Numbered from the stretch's first letter, positions 1-6,057 are shown. The stretch: DNA of 8,967 nt from Gallionellaceae bacterium (GCA_021731185.1 JAKFXW010000106.1:1-8967), one strand, 5' to 3'. The notes: generated from the sequence alone by a model not told the origin. Numbers and translations: made by a program.

Positions 1-1487
1 ATATGCGCTTGAATTAAAACGGCCGGGTTTGAGGCATCGCCCGCGACGGCATGGATTCCACGTTCGCGCAAGGTCTCGACCAGTTCACGATTCTGCTCCG
101 CCACCACGTACACCAGCCCGTGTGCGGCCAGCGTCTCGCCGATACGGCGGCCGACGCGGCCATAGCCGACCAGCACCACATGGCCCGTAACCTCGTGCGA
201 CTCGGCCGCCGCAGGCAACTCCGCCAAGGGATCATCGGGGCGCTCCAGGGCGCGGGCGAGCTTCGAGCGCGAGCGTATCCAGGCCTGCGCGGGTTCGACT
301 GCCAGGAACAGCAGATGGTTGAGCGAGATCGAGATCAGCGCCCCCGCCAGAATGAGACTCATGCCCTCTCGCGGCAGGAGTCCGAGGGCAACCCCGAGCC
401 CCGCCAGGATGAACGAGAACTCGCCGATCTGCGCCAGGCTTGCCGACACCGTGAGCGCCGTGTTGAGCGGATAACGGAAGGCAAGAACGAGCAAAAAGGC
501 GGCCAGCGTTTTGCCAACGACGATGATCGCGACCACGGCGAGCACTTGCAGCGGCAGTTGTAACAAGACATCCGGATCGAACAGCATGCCCACCGAGACG
601 AAGAACAGAACCGAAAATGCATCTCTGAGCGGCAGCGATTCTTCAGCAGCCCGGTGGCTGAGATGGGACTCTCGCATGACCATGCCTGCCAGGAAAGCAC
701 CGAGCGCGAAGGAGACGCCGAACAGTTGCGCGGAGCCGTAGGCGATGCCGACCGCCACCGCAATCACGCTCAAGGTGAACAGCTCGCGTGAGCCGGTGGA
801 GGCAACGTAGCCGAGCAGCCACGGGAACACCCGTCGACCTACCACCAGCATGAGGGCGACGAAGATCGATATCTTCCCGAGGGCGATCATGAGCGTTTCC
901 AGCAGCCCCCAGTCGCTTCCTTTTGCGGCAAGCTCACCGCTGCTGCCACCCAGCCATCCGGCCAGCGGGGGCAGCAACACCAGCACCAGAACCATCGCCA
1001 AATCCTCGACGATCAGCCAGCCGACCGCGATCCGGCCGTTGACGGACTGGAGCAGGCCGCGCTGCTCCAGTGCCCTGATGAGCACGACTGTGCTTGCCAC
1101 GGAAAGGGACAGACCAAACACCAGGCTTGCACCCAGGCTCCAACCCCAGAGGGTGGCGACGCCCATACCGAGAGCCGTCGCTACCGCGATCTGAACGATT
1201 GCGCCGGGCACGGCGATGCGACGCACCGCCAGCAGGTCATCAAGGGAGAAGTGCAGCCCCACACCGAACATCAGCAGGATGACGCCGATCTCGGCCAGTT
1301 GACCCGACAGTTCGATGTCAGCCACAAAACCCGGCGTGGCAGGGCCGAGCAGGATACCGGCAATCAGGTAGCCAACGATCGGCGGCAGCTTCAGCCGGCT
1401 GGCGATGAGACCCATGATCAGGGCAAGCCCGAGGCTGGCGGCAATGGTGGTGATTAAGGTGATGCTATGAGGCATATCTTGTTCCAT
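1..1487 (-). CDS. ybaL: Kef/YbaL-type monovalent cation:proton antiporter (C-terminus beyond window)
   Basis: This is an inner-membrane CPA2 antiporter with a cytoplasmic nucleotide-binding regulatory domain, expected to exchange K+ or Na+ for H+. The frame is open for 495 codons from ATG 1487 to the window edge, against about 558 residues in E. coli YbaL, so about 60 residues are missing. Residues 1-390 form many hydrophobic segments. Family signatures are MFGVGLHFSLDDLL (from residue 73), STVVLIRALEQR, GWLIVEDLAMVL, FALGAFLAGM and SLPLRDAFSVLFFVSVGMLFDP. After a polar linker, a TrkA-N/RCK Rossmann domain begins with GYGRVG (residues 441-446). E. coli YbaL begins MHHATPLITTI, which aligns with MPHSITLITTI here, so Met5 (ATG at 1475) may be the true start; neither start has a clear Shine-Dalgarno. 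GC is clearly higher than in the housekeeping genes at the right (38 of 60 bases at 61-120), which suggests a different origin. The family call is firm, the ion is not known. Confidence 0.93.
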   Translation of the reverse strand, partial: MEQDMPHSITLITTIAASLGLALIMGLIASRLKLPPIVGYLIAGILLGPATPGFVADIELSGQLAEIGVILLMFGVGLHFSLDDLLAVRRIAVPGAIVQIAVATALGMGVATLWGWSLGASLVFGLSLSVASTVVLIRALEQRGLLQSVNGRIAVGWLIVEDLAMVLVLVLLPPLAGWLGGSSGELAAKGSDWGLLETLMIALGKISIFVALMLVVGRRVFPWLLGYVASTGSRELFTLSVIAVAVGIAYGSAQLFGVSFALGAFLAGMVMRESHLSHRAAEESLPLRDAFSVLFFVSVGMLFDPDVLLQLPLQVLAVVAIIVVGKTLAAFLLVLAFRYPLNTALTVSASLAQIGEFSFILAGLGVALGLLPREGMSLILAGALISISLNHLLFLAVEPAQAWIRSRSKLARALERPDDPLAELPAAAESHEVTGHVVLVGYGRVGRRIGETLAAHGLVYVVAEQNRELVETLRERGIHAVAGDASNPAVLIQAH

Positions 1488-1494
1488 AACGACG

Positions 1495-1509
1495 CTGTAG
1501 AAAAACCCC
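1495..1509. repeat. probable terminal inverted-repeat end of the IS remnant
   Basis: CTGTAGAAAAACCCC lies 7 bases upstream of the antiporter ATG (1487-1485) and downstream of the transposase stop. It resembles terminal repeats of IS1182/IS5-like elements as I remember them. The partner repeat is missing from the window, so the assignment rests on similarity and position only. Confidence 0.4.
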
Positions 1510-1729
1510 ATTCCAAACACTTGGCTCAGCTTTAGGTGGATTTTTTTCAAACCAAACCGTTGTTTTCATTTTCGGATTCCCGAGTTTCTAAAATATTTTC
1601 ACTGCAAGCCCGACAAACCTTGTACCCGCAAAGGGGTACGCCGTGGTTGTAATGGGCTAAAGCCCAAACAACACACGCTGCAAGCCTATCTGTGCGATAC
1701 AGAAGCGAGTATGTCTTTCCCCAGCCTTT

Positions 1730-2080
1730 TTATCTCGCATAACCATGATTCGCAAACTGCTCGATATTAGGCATCATGCAGTACAACTTCCATTGCCCAT
1801 CAACTTCATTTTTCCGTGTAGCGTAAAACGATGCAGGCGCTTGTTGCCACGCAAGTTGGCCCACAAGGGGACACCGACTTTCTACGAGCTAAAAGCGCGT
1901 GAAAGGTCGTATGCCAAACATTGATTCCACCGTCGCAAACTGGCGCGTGATCATTTCTCGACCCGTTTCAGAATCGATCTGCACCTTCATCAGACCGACA
2001 TGGTTTTCCTGTAAAGATTGGGGGGGTGCTATGAAGTCAGAAGGAGAATCCATTTCTGCCTTTTGTTGCCGTGACGTAGC
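1730..2080 (-). pseudogene. broken IS1182-like transposase, C-terminal fragment
   Basis: Three pieces of one transposase C-terminus can be read on the minus strand in shifting frames. The first (2080-1889) reads MKVQIDSETGREM and then RQFATVESMF, and ends at an in-frame TAG (1891-1889). The second (about 1863-1810), in another frame, reads ANLRGNKRLHRFTLHGK. The third, back in the first frame and ending at TAA (1732-1730), reads NEVDGQWKLYCMMPNIEQF and closes with NHGYAR. Together they match the family pattern of an RFATVEPVF block, a NKRLxRFTLRG block and a VxxQWxLYCxxHNIEKL block. One break is a single-base shift near 1810; the other is about 50-60 extra bases between the FATVE and ANLRG blocks. 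The N-terminal catalytic part is gone. The product is non-functional. Family assignment is from remembered motifs, so IS1182 against a related IS5-type group is not certain. Confidence 0.75.
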
Positions 2081-2152
2081 TTAAGCATAGAACCACTTTA
2101 TCACCGACCTATAAGCGATCCGTGTTATACCACAACATGGTAGTACCACTAA

Positions 2153-2977
2153 TTAATAGCTATATGAAACCTGCACGCCTGCTCCGAAATTGGGGCTGCC
2201 GTCGGATAATCCAAACACACCATAGGTATTCATTGACCGGTTCTTATCAATTTTCCAATCCCAATAGGGATTAATTTCGCGGATGGCAGGGCCGCCTGTA
2301 ATCGCAGATTGACGGAAATCGTAAATCAAGCCGAATCTCGTATCCTCATCCCACGGAAACGACAAGCCGACTGATCCCAGCCACACGTTATTAAGTTTGG
2401 TTTGCGGCAAGTCGCCCTTGATGCGATACCCCAGGCTACCAAACATGTCCACGTTATTAATAAGCGGTTGGTATACACCCAACTCAACCGTGTAATCATT
2501 CGAGCCAGTTCCTAAGCCTTTAGTCTCATCTGCTGTGGCCAGTTTTACTTTTCCGGTCAAGTTAAACTCTGTATCCAAATTGGTCATGGTGTCAAACCTG
2601 TATCGGGCGCTCGCAATAAGATCGCCCATGCCGCTCAAATTATTTTGCCCCGTTTTGTTGGTAATAAAATCGCCACCAATTAAAACTCCACCCGCCCCCT
2701 CCTCAATATACAGATAAGCCGTCGCCAATTTGTATGTCCAAGCATCTGTTCTGTAGCGGATACTGAAGGGTACAACCAGTATATTGGTGTTATCCACCTG
2801 CCCATAATCACCCGTGCTGTAATCTACGCCGGAACTAACCGTGACCGTGTCGGCGGCATAAACTGGGCCACCCAACAACAAACAAAAACATAAAATAAAT
2901 AACGCATGAGGTGCAACAAATGTGCGAGATGCTTTAGGTTTGACTACAGATAAGTGTTGCACTTTATATTTCTCCAT
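2153..2977 (-). CDS. predicted outer-membrane beta-barrel protein, phenol-MetA-like transporter family
   Basis: The 274-residue product has an N-terminal export signal: a basic start, a hydrophobic core around residues 22-38 and a likely cleavage site VYA|AD after residue 41. The mature part is rich in alternating aromatic and polar strands and ends in VSYSY, a terminal aromatic residue typical of barrels inserted by the BAM complex. GMGDLIASARYRFDT (residues 116-130) and a KLATADETKGLGTGSNDY stretch (144-162) resemble the family named for MetA of phenol degradation; its members are mostly uncharacterised and this does not imply phenol use. It is the last gene of the minus-strand unit, starting 9 bases after the DUF5666 stop. 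AGGA (2994-2991) lies rather far upstream of ATG 2977; GTG at 2962, preceded by GGAG, is an alternative start. I see no convincing intrinsic terminator downstream. Substrate is unknown. Confidence 0.8.
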   Translation of the reverse strand: MEKYKVQHLSVVKPKASRTFVAPHALFILCFCLLLGGPVYAADTVTVSSGVDYSTGDYGQVDNTNILVVPFSIRYRTDAWTYKLATAYLYIEEGAGGVLIGGDFITNKTGQNNLSGMGDLIASARYRFDTMTNLDTEFNLTGKVKLATADETKGLGTGSNDYTVELGVYQPLINNVDMFGSLGYRIKGDLPQTKLNNVWLGSVGLSFPWDEDTRFGLIYDFRQSAITGGPAIREINPYWDWKIDKNRSMNTYGVFGLSDGSPNFGAGVQVSYSY

Positions 2978-2986
2978 TAAATAAAA

Positions 2987-4195
2987 TTAATCCTTTTCGG
3001 GTTGCTCTATACGTTCGGGTTGCTCTATTCTTTCGTGTCGATCCGCGCGCTCTGGTCGTTCCAGCCTTCTCACTCGATCCCCGTGCTCGTCCCTGTCTTC
3101 ATTTTTTTTCGTGGCCTTACCAGATTTTTTGTCTATATCGCTACGCTCATGCTTTGTATCTGGCCTATCCAGCTTGATACGCTCGGCTATTACACGACGA
3201 TTAGCATCAATGCGTGCGCGAACTTGGATACGTTTTTCAGCTAACTCGGTAAACTCGATTCCCACACCATCCCGGGCAATAATATTTTTTGGCACTTCAA
3301 TTTCAACTGCGCCCAGACGAATACGACCCGATGCATCAGATGCAGACACGTAACCTTGCAAAGAAAGATGTTCATGCTTACCCTCAAATGGGAGCGCGGG
3401 TTCACGTTTGATTTGCTGGGCGTGCAGTCTTTTGCCATCCCACCTGCCAGTCACGCGCACTTCGCTACCGACCACTAATCCATTCTGAGGAAATGCGCTG
3501 ACTGACAAACCGGGCATATTGGACAAGCTGGGCATATTGAAACCGTCATCGGTAAGTTGATCGACTCGCCCCATGACTTCTGCTACACCGTGCGCGGCAG
3601 GATCAATTCGCGAAGCGATAATGATGTCGCCTGTTGCGCGTAGCCCGCTGATTTGCACGGGGTCACCGATCTTCAAGTTTTCTATGCCGGCGGTATATGT
3701 CTCAAGGGACACGCGTATCGTTTGGTTTAATACAGTTATTAGATTGTGTGTCCGATCTATTTTTGCAATGGGGCCGATCACCGCATATTGCACATTGATG
3801 TGCTGTGCCTGCATGGCGGTTTCAGAACCTGTGGCTTCAACTGCAACCACTTGCCCCAAAGTGAGTTGGTCGGCAGTGATACTTGCACCGCGCATTTGCA
3901 CGGGCGTACCCGAGTGATACTGCACGCGGATACCGTTCACCCAAATGCTGCCAAATTCCGTAATGGTGCCGATAATTCCGATACTGGTGATTCCTGTGCC
4001 ACCTATACCGCCCTCGGGCTTATTCGATGAACATGTGGCTGAGGAGGAGCTATTGCCCGTGCCACCTATGCCGCTCGTGCCATCAGTTTTATTTGCGCCG
4101 CACAAATTACCAGCCAAAGCTAACGGCATCATGCCGAGCAGCAGTATTGCTATAACAACTATAACAAGTTGCGGCAGGTGGGTTAATTTATACAT
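2987..4195 (-). CDS. secreted DUF5666-domain protein with charged C-terminal tail
   Basis: This is a 402-residue exported protein of unknown function. Residues 7-28 form a hydrophobic signal segment ending LALAG. A Ser/Gly-rich linker follows with two copies of GIGGTG (residues 42-47 and 63-68) and two cysteines (32 and 55) that could form a disulfide. Four short beta-rich units follow, starting near residues 74 (GIIGTITEFGSIWVNGI), 139 (VIGPIAKI), 207 (VMGRVDQL) and 279 (LQGYVSAS), each with a phrase like 'GxVVxVxG' or 'GDPVQISG'; this is the DUF5666 pattern, which looks OB-fold-like. Residues 343-402 are a disordered tail rich in K, R, E, D and H, ending in a repeated ERIEQP. Its ATG overlaps the stop of the upstream DUF6502 gene by one base (TAATG), without a clear Shine-Dalgarno, so translational coupling is likely. 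Domain name from memory of the family; the biochemical role is unknown. Confidence 0.82.
   Translation of the reverse strand: MYKLTHLPQLVIVVIAILLLGMMPLALAGNLCGANKTDGTSGIGGTGNSSSSATCSSNKPEGGIGGTGITSIGIIGTITEFGSIWVNGIRVQYHSGTPVQMRGASITADQLTLGQVVAVEATGSETAMQAQHINVQYAVIGPIAKIDRTHNLITVLNQTIRVSLETYTAGIENLKIGDPVQISGLRATGDIIIASRIDPAAHGVAEVMGRVDQLTDDGFNMPSLSNMPGLSVSAFPQNGLVVGSEVRVTGRWDGKRLHAQQIKREPALPFEGKHEHLSLQGYVSASDASGRIRLGAVEIEVPKNIIARDGVGIEFTELAEKRIQVRARIDANRRVIAERIKLDRPDTKHERSDIDKKSGKATKKNEDRDEHGDRVRRLERPERADRHERIEQPERIEQPEKD
2999..3034 (-). repeat. 18-bp tandem repeat at the DUF5666 C-terminus
   Basis: Two adjacent 18-base units encode ERIEQP-ERIEQP (residues 388-399) just before the terminal EKD. 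The preceding stretch RLERPERADRHE is a looser version of the same pattern, so the tail seems to have grown by slippage or duplication. Confidence 0.75.
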
Positions 4196-5076
4196 TATGA
4201 CTTTTTATTCTCGTCAACCGACGCAGTATCAGTCGGATGCGGCGCGGACGGCGCGCTAAAAAAATAAATTCCAAAATTCATGCGCTGATTTGCCTCGGCT
4301 TTGCCTTGATCCAGCCGCTCTAACTCCAATGCCTGACGGTTAACCGCTAACAATGCACGCGTACCCAACGTGCGCGTTAGCTCGTTTAATTTTGCTATCG
4401 ATTCGGGAGTCAAATTATTGTAATAAACGCTGCGCTCCAAAAAGGGTGGTCCGTCGTGTAATAAGTTATGCGCGGTCGCTGCGAGATGGTCATGAATATT
4501 CTGACCAAAATAAAATGCCATTTCATCCAGATCTTGAGTCGGGATAAATGCTGCGGTATTCAGGCGGACTCGATTATTTTGATCCAGTTGTACAATACCC
4601 AGCCGCAGCCACTCATCCAGTACAGGACGTGGTCTAATGTCTTTATTCACCCCGGTCACCAGTGACTCAAAAGAAACCCGCTCGCTCCCGGTGGCAAATC
4701 GCGAAAGGTGCAGTGGCTGCCCCTGTTCATCAACATAATCGGGATCCGCACTCCATCGCGCAATCAGCGTAGCCCCCAGCGAAATGGCTGCTGGCGCGAC
4801 GTTATCTGCGGTCACTATGTTATCAGCTAACCGTTTTATATCTTTGCGGTGTAAACCCGTGAGCAAACTTAAACGGCTGGCCGTCTGCGTTTTATCTGGT
4901 AATTGAAATTCATGGGTAGCCACATTCAAATATAAGGTTTTTAGCTGATTGGCTAAATACGGGTAGGTCACGCCATAACTCAACAACAGCCTTATTAGCG
5001 GACGCAATGCATGCAACAACGCTCTCACCAAAGCGGGGGGAGGCGTGGTCGACGTATTCTGTGAAATTTTATCCAT
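4195..5076 (-). CDS. DUF6502 family protein, helix-turn-helix-like putative regulator
   Basis: The 293-residue product has no signal peptide or membrane span and should be cytoplasmic. The N-terminal third carries the family signature ALVRALLHALRPLIRLLLSY followed by GVTYPYLANQLKTLYLNVA (residues 15-53). TASRLSLLTGLHRKDIKRL (65-83) has the shape of a helix-turn-helix, suggesting DNA binding. The rest is helical and ends in a polar Ser/Thr/Pro-rich tail. DUF6502 genes often sit directly before a DUF5666 gene, as here, where the two overlap by one base. I chose ATG 5076 (MDKISQNTS) over the in-frame upstream ATG 5112 because the 12 extra residues are unlike the family start and because a perfect TATAAT lies between the two. 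No Shine-Dalgarno precedes 5076, so initiation may be leaderless. Function as a regulator of its own operon is an inference. Confidence 0.82.
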   Translation of the reverse strand: MDKISQNTSTTPPPALVRALLHALRPLIRLLLSYGVTYPYLANQLKTLYLNVATHEFQLPDKTQTASRLSLLTGLHRKDIKRLADNIVTADNVAPAAISLGATLIARWSADPDYVDEQGQPLHLSRFATGSERVSFESLVTGVNKDIRPRPVLDEWLRLGIVQLDQNNRVRLNTAAFIPTQDLDEMAFYFGQNIHDHLAATAHNLLHDGPPFLERSVYYNNLTPESIAKLNELTRTLGTRALLAVNRQALELERLDQGKAEANQRMNFGIYFFSAPSAPHPTDTASVDENKKS

Positions 5077-5082
5077 GGGCGA

Positions 5083-5088
5083 ATTATA
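5083..5088 (-). promoter_or_regulatory. candidate -10 box (TATAAT) for the DUF6502-DUF5666-barrel unit
   Basis: On the minus strand a perfect TATAAT ends six bases before the A of ATG 5076. Transcription normally begins about seven bases downstream of a -10 box, which would put +1 at or next to that A. There is no good TTGACA-like -35 box 16-18 bases upstream (the place reads roughly TGGTAT), so an activator may be needed. Confidence 0.5.
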
Positions 5089-5093
5089 TCTTG

Positions 5094-5135
5094 ACGTGGG
5101 AAAAAATACCACGTATATTTTGGTTGCGTGGGAAA
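5094..5135. promoter_or_regulatory. candidate operator: paired CGTGGGAAA repeats and an ACGTGG/CCACGT inverted repeat
   Basis: CGTGGGAAA occurs at 5095-5103 and again at 5127-5135, 32 bases apart, about three helical turns, so both copies face the same side of the DNA. The first copy also forms an inverted repeat, ACGTGG (5094-5099) with CCACGT (5109-5114), covering the place where a -35 element for the minus-strand promoter would lie. The arrangement suits a protein-binding site. The neighbouring DUF6502 protein is an obvious candidate binder, but nothing in the sequence proves it. Confidence 0.4.
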
Positions 5136-5229
5136 TTATTGCACGTAAAGTGTCGAAGTGTCAGCTCTTAACGCATGATTTTTTCGACAGTAAGCAAGTG
5201 GCAATAGCGTTTCCCCTAAATAAAACGCG

Positions 5230-5251
5230 CTCTGTGTCCTAGCACACAGAG
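5230..5251 (+). other. perfect 8-bp hairpin in the divergent region
   Basis: CTCTGTGT (5230-5237) and ACACAGAG (5244-5251) pair perfectly around a six-base loop. No T-run follows, so it is not a terminator. It sits 9 bases before the AAGGAGG of the small leader ORF. It may be a 5' UTR structure or an operator. In the remaining spacer (5136-5229) I see no convincing gene or plus-strand promoter. Confidence 0.5.
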
Positions 5252-5271
5252 AAGACCGTAAGGAGGGGGGG

Positions 5272-5325
5272 ATGATTAACCCTGAAGTTAATAGATACGG
5301 GTCAATAGATGTCGAACATAACTAA
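5272..5325 (+). CDS. possible 17-residue leader peptide
   Basis: A very strong Shine-Dalgarno, AAGGAGG (5260-5266), precedes ATG 5272 by five G residues. The frame encodes MINPEVNRYGSIDVEHN and stops at TAA 5323-5325, just before the GGAGG (5327-5331) of the downstream secreted-protein gene. The close spacing, with the stop next to the next ribosome site, suggests translational coupling or a leader peptide. The peptide has no run of a single amino acid that would point to classical attenuation, and I do not recognise it. It may also be chance plus an unusually purine-rich leader. Confidence 0.4.
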   Translation: MINPEVNRYGSIDVEHN

Positions 5326-5339
5326 TGGAGGCTTAAAAA

Positions 5340-5873
5340 ATGTTTAATCAAAAAGCAGTAACAATGATGATCCTGGGTATGGCACTGGTGGGCTTGACTC
5401 CCCTGGTTGCTATAACCGATGCAAATGCACAAGCGGTCGAGCTGCGTGGCGACGGCAGTGTAGATGACACTCAGCCCGGGGCAACTCCGGCAACCCCTGC
5501 GACTCCGGCAACCCCTGCAACACCTAAGCTACGCGGCGATGGCAGTGTAGATGACACGCAGCCTGGCGCAACCCCTGCAACTAGGGCAACCCCGGCGACT
5601 CCGGCAACACCCAAACTACGCGGTGATGGTAGCGTGGATGATTCTCAACCAGGTGCTTCAGGGTCAAAATCTGACAACGCTTCTGATCGTGGCCGCAATC
5701 ACGGACGCAATCACGGACGCAATCACTCAGATCGCGATGGAGATCGTTCTGGTCGCGATGGGGATCGTTCTGGTCATCGTGAAAAGGCAGATCGTCCTGA
5801 TCATTCAGGTCGCGAGGATCGGGGTGCACGTGCAGAGCGTTCGGAAACAGGTGAACGCGCGGGACATAATTAA
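5340..5873 (+). CDS. secreted low-complexity protein with three LRGDGSVDD repeats and a charged tail
   Basis: I do not recognise this 177-residue protein as a named family. A good GGAGG (5327-5331) lies eight bases before the ATG. Residues 1-32 form a signal peptide with a hydrophobic core and a likely cleavage site near ANA|QA. LRGDGSVDDTQPGA then recurs at residues 35, 64 and 93, an exact 29-residue period; the first two copies are followed by ATP/ATR-type Pro-Thr-Ala linkers. From residue 107 the chain is hydrophilic: GRNH three times (118-129), RDGDRSG twice (132-145), then a His/Arg/Asp/Glu-rich end. There is no second hydrophobic segment and no cysteine, so a soluble periplasmic or extracellular, largely disordered protein is likely. 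The Asp-rich parts could bind metal ions, as an inference only. It is divergent from the DUF6502 unit and ends before a strong terminator. Confidence 0.8.
   Translation: MFNQKAVTMMILGMALVGLTPLVAITDANAQAVELRGDGSVDDTQPGATPATPATPATPATPKLRGDGSVDDTQPGATPATRATPATPATPKLRGDGSVDDSQPGASGSKSDNASDRGRNHGRNHGRNHSDRDGDRSGRDGDRSGHREKADRPDHSGREDRGARAERSETGERAGHN
5442..5657 (+). repeat. 87-bp in-frame tandem repeat, two full units plus a partial third
   Basis: Units start at 5442, 5529 and 5616, each opening with codons for LRGDGSVDD. The third keeps only the first 14 codons before the sequence changes to the charged tail. Synonymous differences between units (for example CTGCGTGGC, CTACGCGGC and CTACGCGGT) show that the amino-acid sequence is conserved better than the DNA, which suggests selection on the protein. 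The ATPATP linkers are themselves nine-base repeats. Confidence 0.9.
5691..5774 (+). repeat. short coding repeats in the charged tail (GRNH x3, RDGDRSG x2)
   Basis: Three 12-base units encode GRNH (5691-5726), followed by two 21-base units encoding RDGDRSG (5733-5774). Such nearly identical units can change in number by replication slippage, so tail length may vary between strains. Confidence 0.8.
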
Positions 5874-5920
5874 GGCTTTACCTTCTCAGCAATATGACTT
5901 GATCTGAGATTTACCTGTAA

Positions 5921-5946
5921 CCCCCGGAAAACTTCCGGGGGTTTTT
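5921..5946 (+). terminator. strong intrinsic terminator after the secreted repeat protein
   Basis: CCCCCGGAA (5921-5929) and TTCCGGGGG (5933-5941) form a nine-base-pair stem with a three-base loop, followed at once by TTTTT. It separates the secreted-protein unit from rpe. Confidence 0.93.
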
Positions 5947-6051
5947 ATTTGTGAGGACGCAATGCAACACGGCCTATCAATTATCACATTGTCCCCTTGT
6001 GGGGCGACGTAGCTCAAGCCGGGAGCGATTATTCCGCAATCCGGTTTCAGG

Positions 6052-6057
6052 TAGAAT
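6052..6057 (+). promoter_or_regulatory. possible -10 box (TAGAAT) for rpe
   Basis: TAGAAT lies about 36 bases before the rpe ATG, inside GGTAGAATACG, a common proteobacterial -10 context. There is no clear -35 box at 16-18 bases upstream. A promoter is expected here because the terminator at 5921-5946 blocks read-through. Confidence 0.35.

Larger units (their letters stand above)
1488..2080 (-). mobile_element. decayed insertion sequence remnant (IS1182-like), 3' part only
   Basis: The minus strand carries the C-terminal part of a DDE transposase (1730-2080) followed by about 240 bases of non-coding IS tail, ending in CTGTAGAAAAACCCC (plus-strand reading, 1495-1509), a sequence I recognise as resembling the end of this class of element. 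The tail holds a perfect hairpin GTACCC/GGGTAC (1622-1627 and 1634-1639) and a short one GGGCT/AGCCC (1654-1658 and 1661-1665). The transposase N-terminus and the other terminal repeat are absent: 2081-2152 shows neither. The remnant is therefore about a third of a full element and cannot move by itself. The exact left boundary (about 1488) is inferred. Apart from this element I see no gene in 1488-2152. Confidence 0.7.

Noticed and set aside
51..563. Long plus-strand open frame, with others at 850-1194 and 1094-1282
   Set aside because: They lie opposite the clearly recognisable antiporter gene in GC-rich sequence, and their products are Arg/Gln-rich shadows without family features.
1899..2084. 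61-residue plus-strand open frame
   Set aside because: It is antisense to the transposase remnant, whose motifs are read on the minus strand.
2128..2142. TACCA/TGGTA hairpin downstream of the barrel gene as a terminator
   Set aside because: The stem has only five base pairs and no T-run on the minus strand follows.
5199..5214. TGGCAATAGCGTTTCC as a sigma-54 promoter
   Set aside because: The -24 GG is present and the spacing fits, but the essential GC of the -12 element is not (TTTCC), so the match is too weak.
5442..5657. RGD tripeptides as integrin-binding adhesion motifs
   Set aside because: RGD arises within a conserved LRGDGSVDD unit in what looks like a free-living environmental bacterium; nothing else points to host-cell adhesion.
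5551..5907. 118-residue frame overlapping the secreted repeat protein, and a minus-strand frame at 5581-5829
   Set aside because: Repeats and absence of stops in the real gene create these alternative frames; they have no ribosome site or signal peptide consistent with the context.
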